Positions 32,266 through 44,995 are shown, counted from the stretch's first letter. The stretch is DNA of 64,000 nt from Medicago truncatula (GCF_003473485.1 NC_053045.1:62931994-62995993), one strand, 5' to 3'. Notes: generated from the sequence alone by a model not told the origin. Numbers and translations: made by a program.

Positions 32266-33039
32266 TAGCATTTTTAAGAGAGTCTCCATCTTCATTTATA
32301 ATTACATTATCTGCTACTTTCCAACGCATATAGTCTTTGCCTGTTTTGTTTCCTTGCTCTTTAGTACCATAAACTATTGTTTGAAATGTGGTGCCTCAAC
32401 TCTTTTATCAACTATTCACTCAACAATATAGTAGTACTGGTAAAAATTAATTTACTAATGCACTATAGGTTGTCATTAACTGGAAAATGGGATGACGTAT
32501 CAGGAAATTAATAAGAGAGAAACAATCGAGAAAATATCAAGTGGTGCTGCACTGAGATGAGAAACTAGAACTGTAATAACAAACCACAAAAAAAAGGAAA
32601 AAAATAAAACCAGTTGTATTTTTTTTGCAGGCTTCCGGGCAGCCCGGAGCCCGAATGGGATAGCCCTAACGGGTTACGGGTTTTACGAGCAATGTCCTGA
32701 AAAAATTCGGGCTGCAATTAAAAGGTCCAAACCATACGTTTTATTAGGGTTTTCGGGCCGGCCCGTACGGCCCAGCCCATTTTGACAACTCTATTGTACC
32801 ATACAACATCGTCGACTTGACCAATGTTTGATGGAATTTTCCCTTCAATTTAGGTGGTGCTTTTGTACCACGTAAAAGACATGAGACTATTCTCCATTTC
32901 AACCACCCAACTTAAATACGATTATTTACATCTGCTTTTTTTTCTCTGTGATTTTGTACTCTGGACCAAAGATATTTAAACCGTGTAATCTGGGGTTTGA
33001 TACGTTCTTCAACTTTCACAAGTCAAGAATAATTGGTTC
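32266..33039. other. Intergenic with a GC-rich transposon-like block at about 32625-32795
   Basis: 32625-32795 starts gcaggcttccgggcagcccgg and ends gggccggcccgtacggcccagcccattttgacaactc. Such GGGCC-rich ends before a ttgacaactc are common in plant hAT-like MITEs. No target duplication was resolved. Confidence 0.35.
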
Positions 33040-33545
33040 GCCTTTTTGATGGAGTTACATTCCATACACTCTGTCTTGCTTCCACTCACGCATAAGTCAT
33101 ACACTTCTAAGGTTTGTCTCCAAGTCCCTAACCTTCCATTAAATTTATCCCTCGAGTCTTCAAGAAGGACTACATCATCTGCAAAGAGTGTATATCTCAG
33201 TGTTAACTTTTGTATATGTTATGTAAGTAAATCCAAAAACTAAAGTAAAAAAGAATAGGGCTTAGAATTGACTCTTGATGCAGTCATGTTATTATGGAAA
33301 AATCGTCGATAGCCCCATTATGCGACCTTGCACTAGTCTGAGTTCCGTCATACATATCCTTGATAGTTCTAATACAAGCAAGTCTAATCCCTTCCACAAC
33401 ATCTTTCTATACACTTTATCATACGCCTCTTCCAAATCAATAAGAACTAATTGCAAAAAAAATTATCCGTTTGATATCGCTTCATCACACGATAATGTAA
33501 GTTGATCACCTCCTTAGTCGACATCCTAGACATAAAACGAAATTG
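33040..33545 (-). pseudogene. RTE-type LINE reverse transcriptase fragment
   Basis: On the minus strand several frames together give LIDLEEAYDKVYRKMLWKGL-like (about 33440-33380), a YDGTQTSARSHNGAI-like piece, then YTLFADDVVLLEDSR and GRLGTWRQTLEVYDL with GSKTECMEC (33200-33046). FADD is the reverse-transcriptase active-site motif. The layout (AYDKV, then GLHQ, then FADD, then W..TLE and KTEYM) is that of plant RTE-like LINEs. Many stops and frameshifts. Confidence 0.75.
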
Positions 33546-33559
33546 ATTATTATTAAATT

Positions 33560-34368
33560 AAATTAGTAACTCACTTGTTTATACATGATGCATCACATCA
33601 TATATAAACTAATTTTAACTATTAAATCAATAAATTAAATAATTAAATAAAATAAGATATACTATGATTATTGATCCAGGGTTAAAAAAACATCTTTAGA
33701 TGATACAGGACCATTTTGCTACGACACGTTGGACAAAACCCAATTTTGGTACGATGATAGTAGCACTTTTTAGGATTAAATATGTTTTTGATCCCTATAA
33801 ATATACTAACTTTTCTTTTAGTCTCTCTATAATTTTCATTCAACTTTTAGTTCCTATAAAATTTTCAATCACTACTTCTGGTCCCTATTTTTAATTTAAC
33901 TTATGTATTTTTTAATTAAATGTGTAGAATATTGTAAAAAAAATTCCTCCAAAAAATTAGAATTTTATACCAAAACATAATTTAAATATGAATTTTTAAC
34001 CATAAAAAATATAAAAAAAAATTCATATTAAATTCATGTTTTGTTAAAAAATTCTAATTTTTTTGGGAGAGATTCTTCTAATATTATGAAATTTTCTTCA
34101 AATTTTTATTAAAAAATATGAATTTTACATATGAGTTTGCTTTAAAAGAAAGACCAAAAGTGAAGATGGGAAATTTTGCAGGACTAAAAATTGAAGGAAG
34201 AAAAATTTTAGAGGGTCTAAAACAAAAAATTGACATATTTATAGGGATCAAAAACATATTTAACCCTAATTTTTCGATGAAAGTTTGGGTGTTTTTACCT
34301 AGAAAAAAATCAATTTTTCTATGGGTCCCAGTTTTTTATTACCAAAATATATCCTAATCTAATAGGAG
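33560..34368. repeat. Dispersed repeat also found at 46020-46770
   Basis: Shared order of motifs: ctattaaatcaataaa, ttaaaa.acatctttagat, gttggacaaa.cccaattttggta, then gaaagtttgggtgtt and aaaatcaatttt. The two copies carry different MITEs: 33771-34268 here and 46138-46321 there. Confidence 0.7.
33771..34268. mobile_element. MITE with about 33-bp terminal inverted repeats
   Basis: Ends taggattaaatatgtttttg (then atccctataaatat) and a near reverse complement finishing catatttaaccct. The interior is AT-rich with no coding capacity and shows further inverted pairing (taatttttttgggag and aaattcctccaaaaaatta). A common legume MITE type; superfamily not certain. Confidence 0.8.
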
Positions 34369-37300
34369 GACAACACAGATAGCATGTCATAAAGTTCTCT
34401 TTTTCGTAAGAGAAGTCCGGTCCCACATACACTCACATTTCACTCTGATCGGACCACCGCTGCCCTCCCGACGAGTAACCCTTCTCTAGTAACCACCTCA
34501 AAGTAAAAATCTCTCTCTCCATTTTGTTCTTCTCTGAGCTTACGTAGTTTTTGTTTTCGTTTTCTCCTTCTATCATAGAATTGCATGTATTATGTGATAC
34601 GTTTGTTGCTGATTTTCTTAATTTACAACCTAATTTAGCTCATTGTTTTGATCGATTAAGTTATTTTTGCAAATGTGGTTTCTCATATTCGTACAAAATC
34701 TGTTAATTTGTAATTAGTGAGGGTAAATTAAGAAAATTAGGGTTAAGAGTGTTACTTGAACTTCATGAACTTGAAATAAATGCTGCATTGTGCAGGATCG
34801 GTAACAACTGCGTTTTTCATTTTATTTTATGTCAGGGGATATGTTAATTTGGAGATATGTGATTTTTAGTTGAATACCTATGTGTGAAAGTTTAAATAGT
34901 ATTATTTCTCTATCTGTATTTTTTCTTCCTATTCTTAGCTCTGCATTTTTGTGATAGGAACTAGGGTATTATAAGGTCTTTTATTTGTATATTATTATTT
35001 TGCCTAGTTTCAACCAGTCTTTCTTTCTTTGTGGCACCAACACCTCTGATACTGTCGGTCGGTGTCCAACACTAACACGACATTGACACATGTGGTTACG
35101 TTCAAATAATTCATGTTCTCATTATGTGTCTATGTTGTGTCAAGTGTCTGTTAGTGTTTCATAGCTTTCTTTCAATTATTTGCAGACTGTATTCTAACAA
35201 TTTTTAGTTATTTAGTTGTGTGTGGTTTTTCTTTTGCGAGAGTGCATGTCATTGAATCTATATTTTTAATAAGTAGTGCATTTTGATGTAACTCTGCTTC
35301 ATGCATGGCTGTAGTTTTCCTTATATGTTCTGAATTTGTATTTGTAAACTGTGCACAATGCATGTTATGCACTTATGCAGTTTGTTTTGCTTTGGGGAAT
35401 ATCTTATTCTTTTTTCTAATTGCATCATATATATCTCTCATGTCCATCTATCTCACTGTAATGTTGTTTTCTTTTATGAAAAACATATATTTTATGCTCT
35501 TATCCAGAGATGCTTCTATATACCCGTGTATTTGGTGTGCTTCTTTGAATTTGTTCTCTATCGGGCATCTGCAGATGTTTGAGACAAATTCCTCCGCAAT
35601 TTAAAATTTGTTGTTTAGAATCACCATTCCAGAAATCAAACTGTCGATCACAAGTTCTGTTTTCCTTTTCAACCAACTTTATTTATTTTCACCTATTCAT
35701 ATTCTGTGAAAGTGACCTTTTTTAGGGTATGTGGATTGGTGTTATAGATGGGAATGTGATATCTATTTTTTAAAAATTAACTAGCATATTCCATCCACCC
35801 TTTACTACCAAACAAAAATATCCCATCTGAGTTATTCTAAAATTTAACCTTTGTTCCGTTATTATTAGTTTTTTCCTTTCAATTATATGCAACTGTATAT
35901 TGTTGATTAATGTTCTTTTCTTCATTTAAATTACATGCTATTGCTCATTGTTGATTGATATTCCTCATCAAATTATATGCTACTTTATACTTATGAACTG
36001 ACATTCGTAACTGTATGCAGAGCTTCAATGGACTACAGCTCTGAAGAAGAGTCAGATATCAGTGAGTCTGAGATTGAGGAATACTCTGACAAACCTTATA
36101 AGGAGTTAAAGGATGGTAAATACAAAGTGAAGAACTTAAACGGCACACTCAGGTGCCCATATTGTGCTGGAAAAAAGAAGCAAGAGTTCAAATATAAGGA
36201 TTTGATGCAACATGCAACCGGAGTAAGCAAAGGTTCAGCAAACAGAAACGCCAAACAAAAGGCAAACCACCTCGCTCTGGCAAAGTATTTGGAGACCGAC
36301 CTAGTAAATGAAGCAGACCAAATACCTCCCCCGGCTTTGGCCGAAGCTGTCAACCAACCTGTACCGCAGGTTGAGAATTATGTCTGGCCATGGACAGGCA
36401 TAATCGTTAACATTAAGAGCAACTTTAACGATTCTGGATACTGGCTAAAGGAATTTGCCAAGTACAGACCATTGGATGTCCATGTATTCTTCATGGATGG
36501 TGACACTCAGGCTGTAGTAGACTTCAACAATGACTGGAATGGTTTCATGAATGCAAGTGAATTTGAGAAATCCTTTGAAACTAAACATCATGGGAAGAAG
36601 GACTGGAATTCAAAGGACATGCAGGCCAGTTCAGACATTTATGGATGGGTTGCACGTGAAGATGATTATAATTGTGGAGGGCCAATCGGGGAGTACCTTC
36701 GGAACAAAGGAAGGCTGAGAACAGTTTCAGATATTGTTCAAGAAGCATCTGAAAGCAGAAATAGCATTGTGGAAAACCTGGCCAATGAAATTGACATTAC
36801 AAATGAAAACCTCAACAAAATGCAGTATAAGTATAATGAGAAGACCATGTCCTTAAGTAGGATGCTGGAGGAGAAAGACAGGCTTCACAATGCTTTTGTT
36901 GAAGGTTTGTATAATGTCTGTTAGAATCTGATTTTGCCTTATTGTATGTAAAGGCTGTGTGCTTCATGTTTGGCCATGTATTTTTTTCTATTCTTGTATG
37001 ATCATTGAAGCAGAAGAGTAGAAAAAAACTTATAGGTTTTAATGCTACAAAAATGTCTGTCTCACTTTTTTATTTTTATTTTATTATTAGAGTCAAGGAG
37101 TATGCAGCGTAAAGCCCGTGAGGAGGTACGAAGGATCTTGGAAGAACAAGAAAAGTTGCGTAATGAATTGGATGAAAAAATGCGGAAGCTTGATACCTGG
37201 AGCAGAGATCTAAATAAGCGTGAGGTACTAACTGATCAAGAGAGGCAGAAACTGGAAGAGGACAAGAAGAAGGTATATATTGCATTTTTCAATTAGTATT

Positions 37301-39232
37301 TGCACATTTTAAATATTTTTTGTTGCTGGTCATAACTCATACGTTCTTATCTACCATTGTCCTTGCAAAAAATTAGACCTGTCTTTGTCGATGGTAACCG
37401 ATGTCCTTGGTTGCTCTTGATTTGCGTAACAAAGTACTTTATTTTGATCCTATTGACTCCCTTTAAGTGAATCCCAACTTTTATTGGCCTTCCACCATCT
37501 GCTAATTGGACCGAGAGTCTATATGCCAATAGCTTTTGATTATTGTGAGGAAATATCAATGTATACTATATATATGGTTTTATTTTTTTTACAAATATAT
37601 GGTTTTAGTTTTAACTACCTCATTTATGTCGAAATTTCGTTATAAAGATTTGTAGTTTCATATGATCTATGAAATATTAGTGCGCATTTTTTCATTTGAA
37701 AAATCATCCTCTTTTTTTGGATTAAAAAATCATCTTTCAAAATCCATAAAAAACCACATCTGCCCGATGTGTTTCTTTCATCCCACTTTCTAATCTCTAC
37801 TTGCTTGATGTGCCTCAAGACTTTAAAATCATCAGCATGTATGTGTACTTCCTCAAGATTCAAATATTACTTCTTTGTCCTTCTAGAAAGACTCGAGGAA
37901 CGAATCACTCTTGTTGGCTTCAAAGGAGCAGAAGATAGCTGATGAGAATGTATTCAGGCTTGTTGAAGAGCAAAAGGTTTGCCCTCTATTTACTCTCGTT
38001 TATAAAAAGACAACACTACAACAGCGTATGTTTTTTTTTAATCACTTATCAATGTTATCATCCATTGCGAGTGTCTTCTGCTGATTTGGATTTCCAAACT
38101 ACCAGAGAGAAAAAGAAGAGGCCTTAAACAAGATCCTTCAATTGGAAAAGCAACTAGATGCCAAGCAAAAATTAGAAATGGAGATTGAGGAACTAAAAGG
38201 GAAATTGCAAGTTATGAAACATCTTGGAGATCAAGATGATGAAGCTATTAAGAAAAAAATGGAAGAAATGAGTACTGAATTGGCAGACAAAATAGAAAGC
38301 TTGGAGGATATGGAGTCTATGAATCAAACCCTCATTGTCAAGGAGCGCCAGAGCAATGATGAACTGCAGGAAGCTCGTAAAGAGTTGATAAAGGTATGAT
38401 CTCATTTACTTTATCTCATTTTTTTTAATTCTATATAAAAAGAAATGTTACTCATACTTGTTGCATCCTTTTAACCTTTATCTTCTTGTATTCTTAACTA
38501 TAACCAACTAACAAGTTGCATAGATTTCTTCATGCTAAGTTATAAAGTACCCGCGTGAAGATCATCTCTACCTTTCTTTAGGAAATAAGAATTTTGATAT
38601 TTTGTTGTTCTGCTGTGAATATATTGTGGAGACTAAAGTTGTTCCCCCTCATTTATCTCTCTCTCTCTCTCTAATTTCTATTGTTTTAGGGGTTAAATGA
38701 AATGCTGACGGGTATTAATAAAACTAATATTGGGACGAAAAGAATGGGAGACCTTGATGAGAAGGTTTTTGTGCAAGTCTGCAAGAAAAGATTTGTTTCT
38801 CAAGAAGAAGCTGGGATGAAGGCCATGGAGCTTTGCTCTGTTTGGCAGGAGAATGTGAAAAATTCAGCATGGCACCCTTTTAAAGTGGTCAGAGTGAATG
38901 ATACCCATGAGGTATGTACCATAAAGACATGCTCTGTGTTTTTGAAGTAGCTATGCTTCAATGTAGAAATAGTATAGTAATTAACACGGTAATACTGTTA
39001 TATTGACACAGTCAGTTATAAATGAGGAAGATGAGAAATTAAAAAAGCTCAAGCAGGAATGGGGAGATGAGATATATTCAGCTGTTGAAACAGCCTTGAA
39101 AGAAGTAAATGAATACAACCCAAGTGGTGGGTATTCTGTACATGAGCTATGGAACTTCAAGGAACAGAGGAAGGCAACACTAAAAGAAGTTATTACTTAT
39201 ATCGTGGAACATATGAAGCAACTTAAGCGCAA
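34369..39232. repeat. Right arm of the inverted duplication (FDM locus)
   Basis: Counterpart of 20686-28482. It includes about 1.6 kb of 5' non-coding sequence (probable 5' UTR with intron), all coding exons and introns. It has neither the LINE/hAT insertion nor the 767-bp insertion. About 35200-36390 is nearly identical to 24210-23050, while flanking parts are visibly more diverged. Confidence 0.95.
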
Positions 39233-39242
39233 GAGAGGATAG
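36028..39242 (+). CDS. FDM: IDN2/FDM-family factor of RNA-directed DNA methylation
   Basis: Six coding exons with GT-AG borders and matching phases: 36028-36904, 37091-37272, 37887-37976, 38106-38393, 38690-38911, 39012-39242; 629 residues, close to the family's usual 630-650. The start is the ATG seven bases after an acceptor at 36020. Domains: acidic N-terminus; zf-XS (Cys43, Cys46, His62, likely His81); XS domain about 118-230 (VWPWTGIIVNI, VVDFNNDWNGF, FEKSFE, YGWVAREDDYN); long coiled coil about 260-490; XH domain about 495-629 (GDLDEKVF, AWHPFKVV, YNPSGGY..HELWNF). The family binds double-stranded RNA with 5' overhangs, dimerises, and acts downstream of siRNA production in DNA methylation. 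Which of IDN2 or FDM1-5 it matches cannot be told. Two hydrophobic frames in its 5' intron are not exons. Confidence 0.93.
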
Positions 39243-40646
39243 GCGAAAGGTATGTTTCAGAATTTCAGCTGAGCTCTTGTTCAGCATTGCATTGATTTTT
39301 CATTGATAGCTTCACATACTAAAATAGTAATTTGGAAAGAATGACATGGTAACCCAGTTGCATTCATAGGCACATGTAACAACTTTTAGACTCTTGTCAG
39401 GGGCAGCATTAAATAATATACTAATTTAGGTTTATATTGAAAGTCGTCTAATATCTAATTAGTTAATAGCTTAATAGTGCATTTTAATTCAATACAACAA
39501 TCTACTCTACGGTTTTTTTTTTTTATGAACAATGAAATGATTGGTTCCCATAAATGAGTCAAGGGTGTGACTTGGTTCAGTTTATTCACACTCTATTCTG
39601 TAGTATCTATTTGGCAATAGTTTAAGTAGTTTATAAGTTAAACTAGTAGCTAATAGACTATAGTTGAAAGTTTATAAATGAAAAGCTAGTTGATTGATAT
39701 TCAAGTGGTTGTTAAAATTAGTAAGCGAGCTAACTGATCAACATAAAATGACATAAAAGATATTTGTTGTAAGCTTTACCAAGAGTAACCACAAACTAAT
39801 TTACAAGTTTGTCAAATAAGATAAGTCTATGTCAAACAAACTCAAGCTTCACACCTGACCTATGTTGATGCTCCTGTGCTATGCAATCACTGCATCAAAA
39901 GGTATTTGGTTTGTTAGACCTTGAGCCTTTCAATTGTTCCTGTCTATCATGGATAATTTTGAAAAGCAAATGATGGAAAATCAAACAATGACTGATATAA
40001 TGCACCCCGTTCCATATTCTTGAGTCTACCAATGGAAATCGTTGTATCAAAAAAATAAATGCTTTCTTAGAGAAAGCATTTATTTTTTGATTTCTGTATT
40101 ATTTTGTATTCTTTAATTTCCAAATTAAAGGAAAAAACAAATTTCCGAATTACAAATAAAAAAAGAGAGAATTGATTCTCAATTTATATTAAAAAAATTA
40201 GAAATTGATACATAGGCTAGGACGGAGTATTCGCTATTCATCTTTGACCTAGTCACGTAGGATCAGGATCAACTAAAGAGCTAGCCTGCCATGCACCCTT
40301 GCTTCAGGCCAGTAATCCACTATCTTATGAAAGACCTATTTATGATTAAAGGATGAGAGATTTCGAACCTGAAGCTTGAAATAGGAGTAAAGGGTCTTGT
40401 TCAGAAAGGAAAAGTTTCTGATATTATAATTGTGCAAGTGCTCCTTTCAATTCGGTTAATATGCTTGTTAAATTCTGACCTAGTTTATCTTAGCTTTGCA
40501 GGGGGAGAAGTACATCTTATCTCATGGCGAGTTGGAAAAGTAGGATCAATTTCATGGGAATGTAGTGCTGTACTTTGGATAGCTATAAATATATTATGAG
40601 TAAGTTAGAAGTAGGACCTTTTTGTGGACTTCAGACTTTAGTGAGT
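39243..40646. other. 3' flank and intergenic; contains a 20-bp palindrome at 40047-40090
   Basis: Likely FDM 3' UTR, then AT-rich DNA. At 40047-40090 two arms of about 20 bases (aaataaatgctttct and its complement) surround the loop tag, a near-perfect hairpin. It lies within a block bounded by accccgttcc (about 40007) and ggacggagtatt (about 40220) that may be an old MITE. Confidence 0.4.
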
Positions 40647-41018
40647 CAGTGGCGGAGCGAGAAAAAAAAGTTAGGGTGGGCCACTAAAATTAACCGTTGA
40701 AAAATTGTTTAAAGCCTCGCAAAATAGACCTATAATTGAATTGTTTAAATTTTTCGGGTGGACTACTACACCACTTTGCGGGAATTTGAATCAACCGAAA
40801 CCTAAAACCGACATAAAAATGTATAAAATCTCGAAAATAGACCTATAATTGAATTATTTAAATTTTTTGGGTGGGCCACTACACCACTTTGCGGGAATTT
40901 GGATCAATCAAAATCTAAAACCGACACAAAATTGTATAAAATCTTGCAAAATAGACCTATAATCGTTGATTTTTTAATTTTTTCGGATGGGCCACGCCCA
41001 TGAAGGGCTCCGCCACTG
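40647..41018. mobile_element. MITE with CAGTGGCGGAGC termini and an internal tandem repeat
   Basis: Perfect 12-bp inverted ends, cagtggcggagc and gctccgccactg. The interior holds about 2.5 copies of a unit of roughly 124 bp marked by aatagacctataatt and ccactacaccactttgcggg. The target duplication is unclear; gtgag occurs on both sides. Related ends at 30764 and 52333. Confidence 0.75.
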
Positions 41019-42194
41019 TGAGCTGTTTTATCTATTGTGGATTATTAATATTTTGACTGTCAGTTCTACCATTCCAGTCAGAATGAACTAATGATGAAAC
41101 GGTTATTGGTTATCGCATATATTCGTCGTTTATTTTATGCCAATTCTTTTACATGTATGCCAATGTTTGCTTTTTATACTTTACAAATGGATCCAAAATG
41201 AGGGGTGGTACGCTTTACAAGATAAAGTGTAATGCAAGCGGTTAGTTTTATTTTTTTTAAAAAAATCAATGTTTGAGATCATAAGTCGATAACAATTTTA
41301 AGAATATCAAAATTTTAGCCATGAAGTTTGGAAAGGAAAACTTATAGGTTCAACAATTTAGTTAAAAAAAAATAAAAAATTTGTGATTTCTCCTCTGAAA
41401 AAAATAACTGGATACTTTGGATCATATAATTGGGAAGAGCGACTACTTTATAGGGCACAAACCTAAAAAAAAAAAAACTTAAAATTTTTTACCCTATGGG
41501 TTGCAAGACTCCGTAAATTGAGAAAGTATTGGTCCAACTTTATTTGGAGTAATTTTCTTTTAGACCAATGGCAATGGTGGAAGAGATTGGATTTTCACAA
41601 TGTGATGAGAATTAATGTTTGAATCATGGCTGAGTAGAGGTATCGATATTTGGTGTCTGATAATAAGATTACTTCAAATAGAAGGAAACTATAAAAATAA
41701 GAAAAAAATATTGTGTACATTGATTTTACTTGAATGTAAGATGAAATTAAATTCATTAAAAAAAAAGTTGAATGTAATTTATGTTTGATAGCATTGATGA
41801 AGCGATGATTCTTGTAAAATAATGTTTGGATAGCTTTGAACAAAACTGTTTTCAGTGTGTAAAATTGGTTTCAACGTATAACATTCACAGATAATAGATA
41901 TTATACCGTAACTTGTCAAAAAAAAGATATTATACCGTAGAAAAAGAAGAAGATTAGATAACAGATACTAGTATAATAGCTTTAAAGAAACTTTTTTCCA
42001 GCATTATGCATGCAGTATCCAATCAAATTTTCTTCCATGCAAAACTATTATTATGCCCAATTCGGAGGAACTCATACTTTGATTTGTTGTTTTTATGGAC
42101 AAGAAAAATTCGAGGAATCGACCTTTGGCAATGCTTCCATTATATTCTTTGATATACAATTAAGGGAATTTATACTACAATAGGTATCCGTGAA
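41019..42194. other. Intergenic, AT-rich, nothing recognised
   Basis: Only short frames and A/T runs; no inverted ends found. Confidence 0.4.
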
Positions 42195-42666
42195 AAACAT
42201 ATATCTCAATACTAACCCTTGGTTGTGTTCCATAAGTGCATCAAAAAACTAAAGTAAAAAAAGATAAGTGTTTACAAATGACTCTTGGTGCAAAATCCTA
42301 TTGTTATATAAAGATCGTCGATCTATTGCTCCGTTATGTGTCCTCACACTAGTTGGAGCTTCGTCATGCATTTTTTTTTTGAAGGATCGTCATACATATT
42401 TTTGATAGCTCTAATATAAGCAAACCTAATCCCTTCCTTATTTAGAGTTTTTCATAAAATCTTTCTAGGCACTTTAGTATACGACTTCTCCAAAGGAATG
42501 AAAACTAAATGCAAATATTTTTATTATCCGTTCGATATCGCTCCATCACACGTTAAAGTAGATTGTTTCCATATGCAAATATTTTTTTATCCGTTCGAAA
42601 TCGCTCCATCACACGTTAAAGTAAATTGTTTCCATATGCAAATATTTTTTTTATCCGTTCGATATA
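42195..42666 (-). pseudogene. RTE-type LINE fragment 2, ending in a 63-bp tandem repeat
   Basis: Parallel to the fragment at 33040-33545, with the same order of motifs on the same strand: actaaagtaaaaaa, gactcttg.tgca, atcgtcgat, gatagctctaatata, cttctccaaa. A segment beginning ttatccgttcga occurs at 42524, 42588 and 42651, a step of 64 then 63 bases. The third copy is cut by the LTR and resumes at 44883 (to about 44995). Confidence 0.7.
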
Positions 42667-44882
42667 TGTAACGCCCTCTTTGAATTATTTGTTTTATTTA
42701 ATTATTTAATTGAGTCTAGAATTTATTAAGAAGAGTTTAGAATATATTTATATGATTATGTAATTTATTAAGTGGCTTATTATATTATTTAATAGAATAA
42801 GATTTGAAAATAAAATAATATTGGGTTTAGGGGTTGTTATAAGATTTGAGAGAGTTTTGGGGAGAAAGAGAAATAAGATAAAACAGAATAAAGGGTTATA
42901 AATAGGAGAAACCTAGTTTAGAAAAAAAAAAAAAAAAAAAAAACATAACGTACGATCAATTTTGGAGAAAAGGGAGAAAAAGCCAAGAGAAGGGAGAAAG
43001 ACCTAGAAAGCGGTGATTTTGAGTTATAAGGTAAGGGTGAGACTAACATTCAATCTTATTAAGTCTGTAATTCTGATGATTAAATTTAACAAGGGTGGGA
43101 TTAGTTTTGGAGGATTTGAGAATTAGGGTTAAAGTGAGGAATTGATGAAAAATTGTTAGATTGATGTAGAAAGAGTAGATAATCTGATGAATTAAAGTAA
43201 TAGGTGGTGTTCATATTGTAGAATAATCATAGGTTAAATTCCTAATCAGTTTTTGAGTTTGAATTGATGAAAATTGGGATTTTCGCTTGAAGAGTCGGTG
43301 TCTAAATGTTTTTGCATATGACTGATTATGTGAGGTTTTGGAAACCGATTTTTGGGTGGTTGAAACTGGAATTTTTCTGTAGATTGTGATAGAGCTATGT
43401 GTCAGGAGCGCGTAGGCGAAAACGGCATCGAAAACGGGTTAACGGTTTGTTTTTTAGGCGCGAAAACGTGAAGGGTGGAAATCTGATGCTGTCGAAATCA
43501 TGAGGCGATTTCGACAGAAAATCTGTAATTTTAGTATGTCTGATGCTGTCGAAATCATGAGGCGGTTCTAGTGATCATGAGGCGATTTTCACAGAAAAAT
43601 CTGTAATTTTAGTATGTCTGATGCTGTCTTACCAGAAACCTTAAAAATGCAATTTTCTTCACTCCAAATGTTTCCAGACTTCTTCTTAAGTGTAGGAACT
43701 TTATCCTAATCATCTAGAGATGTTTTTTAGGAAGGAGATAACCTTGTATAAAGGGTCTAATGAGTTCATGAGTTGGTCTTTGGGGTAGGAATGGTAGTTG
43801 TTTACAATATTAATGATAATCTGTGAAGCTGTTTTAAGATGTGTTGATGTTGATTATGATGTCATACTTATTACTTGAATTATGAATGTATATTTGAGAT
43901 GTTGTTGACTTGCATTTGATATTATTATGTCATGCTGTTTTTGTATACTGCTTGTGTTGCTGTTGTTATTCAACTAAGCTGCATGAGTCGGTCTAAGTTG
44001 ATTAAGATGATGAAGTTCCAAAGTATTGGATTATATAAGAGGTTGTCGATTTAAGATTTTTAAGAGGTCGAGTCCATGCATTAGCATTTCATTGTTGGGG
44101 GCTTGATGCCCTAGAGCCTTTGCTCAATTAAGTTGAGGGCTTGATGCCCTGGGAGCCTTTTTACGCTCAAATAAAGTTGAGGGTTTGATGCCCTGGGAGC
44201 CTATTTACGCTCAAATACGTTGGGGGCTTGATGCCCTGCATTGGTACCACATGCATATAAGAGGTATAAGTTGCATAGTCAAGTTAGAGTCGCATTTGTC
44301 AAGTCAAGGATGTTTAAGTTACCAAGTTGTTGAAGCTGTGATTCTTTATATGAACTATTAAAGATGTGATATATCATATATTAATGTCTATGATGAATAT
44401 TATGATGATTTTAGGTTGTTAAATATAATTGTTGAATTATATGCTTAATATTATTGTTTTGTGAAATCTCACCCCTTCTGCTTGGAAATGTTGCTCTTCG
44501 TATGAGTAACTTGCAGGTAACCAAGAATAGTTGATGTCGTGTGAGCTTTCTCTCTCGTGTGTCTTAGGTGCTCTGATACGTAACGGGATGAGAACTTTGT
44601 TATTGCTTTTTCTATTCCTTACGTATTGTTTTTGAAGATTTATGACTATGTTTTTAGATTGGATTTTTATGAGACATTTATGAAGAGGCCTTTATGCCAA
44701 AGACTGTTTTAGTTATTGAATAAATTCTGCTGCGAAGTATTAAAGATTTTGTTGTTGAATTTTAAAGGATAAATAGTTATTTATTCAGTTTATGATTTTA
44801 AGAAAAGAATGTGACATTCCGTTTATGTGAATACTCTGATTATTTTTATGAAATTTTTAAGTTGGGAAAACGAGGTGTTACA
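42667..44882 (+). mobile_element. Solo LTR of a Ty3/gypsy-like retrotransposon, 2.2 kb
   Basis: Starts TGTAACGCCC and ends GTGTTACA, so it has TG..CA ends and a TGTAAC/GTTACA inverted hexamer. The flanks are atata and atatc, a 5-bp target duplication with one change, inside the LINE repeat unit. A promoter-like ttataaatag lies at about 42897, followed by a long A run. Internal repeats: three tctgatgctgtcgaaatcat-like segments at about 43480-43630 and four cttgatgccctgg-type segments at 44097-44240. No internal coding region or second LTR is present, so it is a solo LTR. Strand taken from the promoter-like box. Confidence 0.75.
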
Positions 44883-44995
44883 ATATCCCTCCATCACAAG
44901 TTAAAGTAGATTGTTTCCATAGTCCACCTCCTAAACATAAAACAAAATTTATTATCATTAACTCAAATCAGCAACACACTTGTTTATACATGATC

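Noticed and set aside
35305-35604. 99-residue hydrophobic ORF identical in both inverted arms (also 23824-24123, -)
   Set aside because: It lies in the 5' intron region of FDM, has no family match, and the identity extends into non-coding sequence on both sides, so recent duplication or conversion explains it rather than protein conservation.
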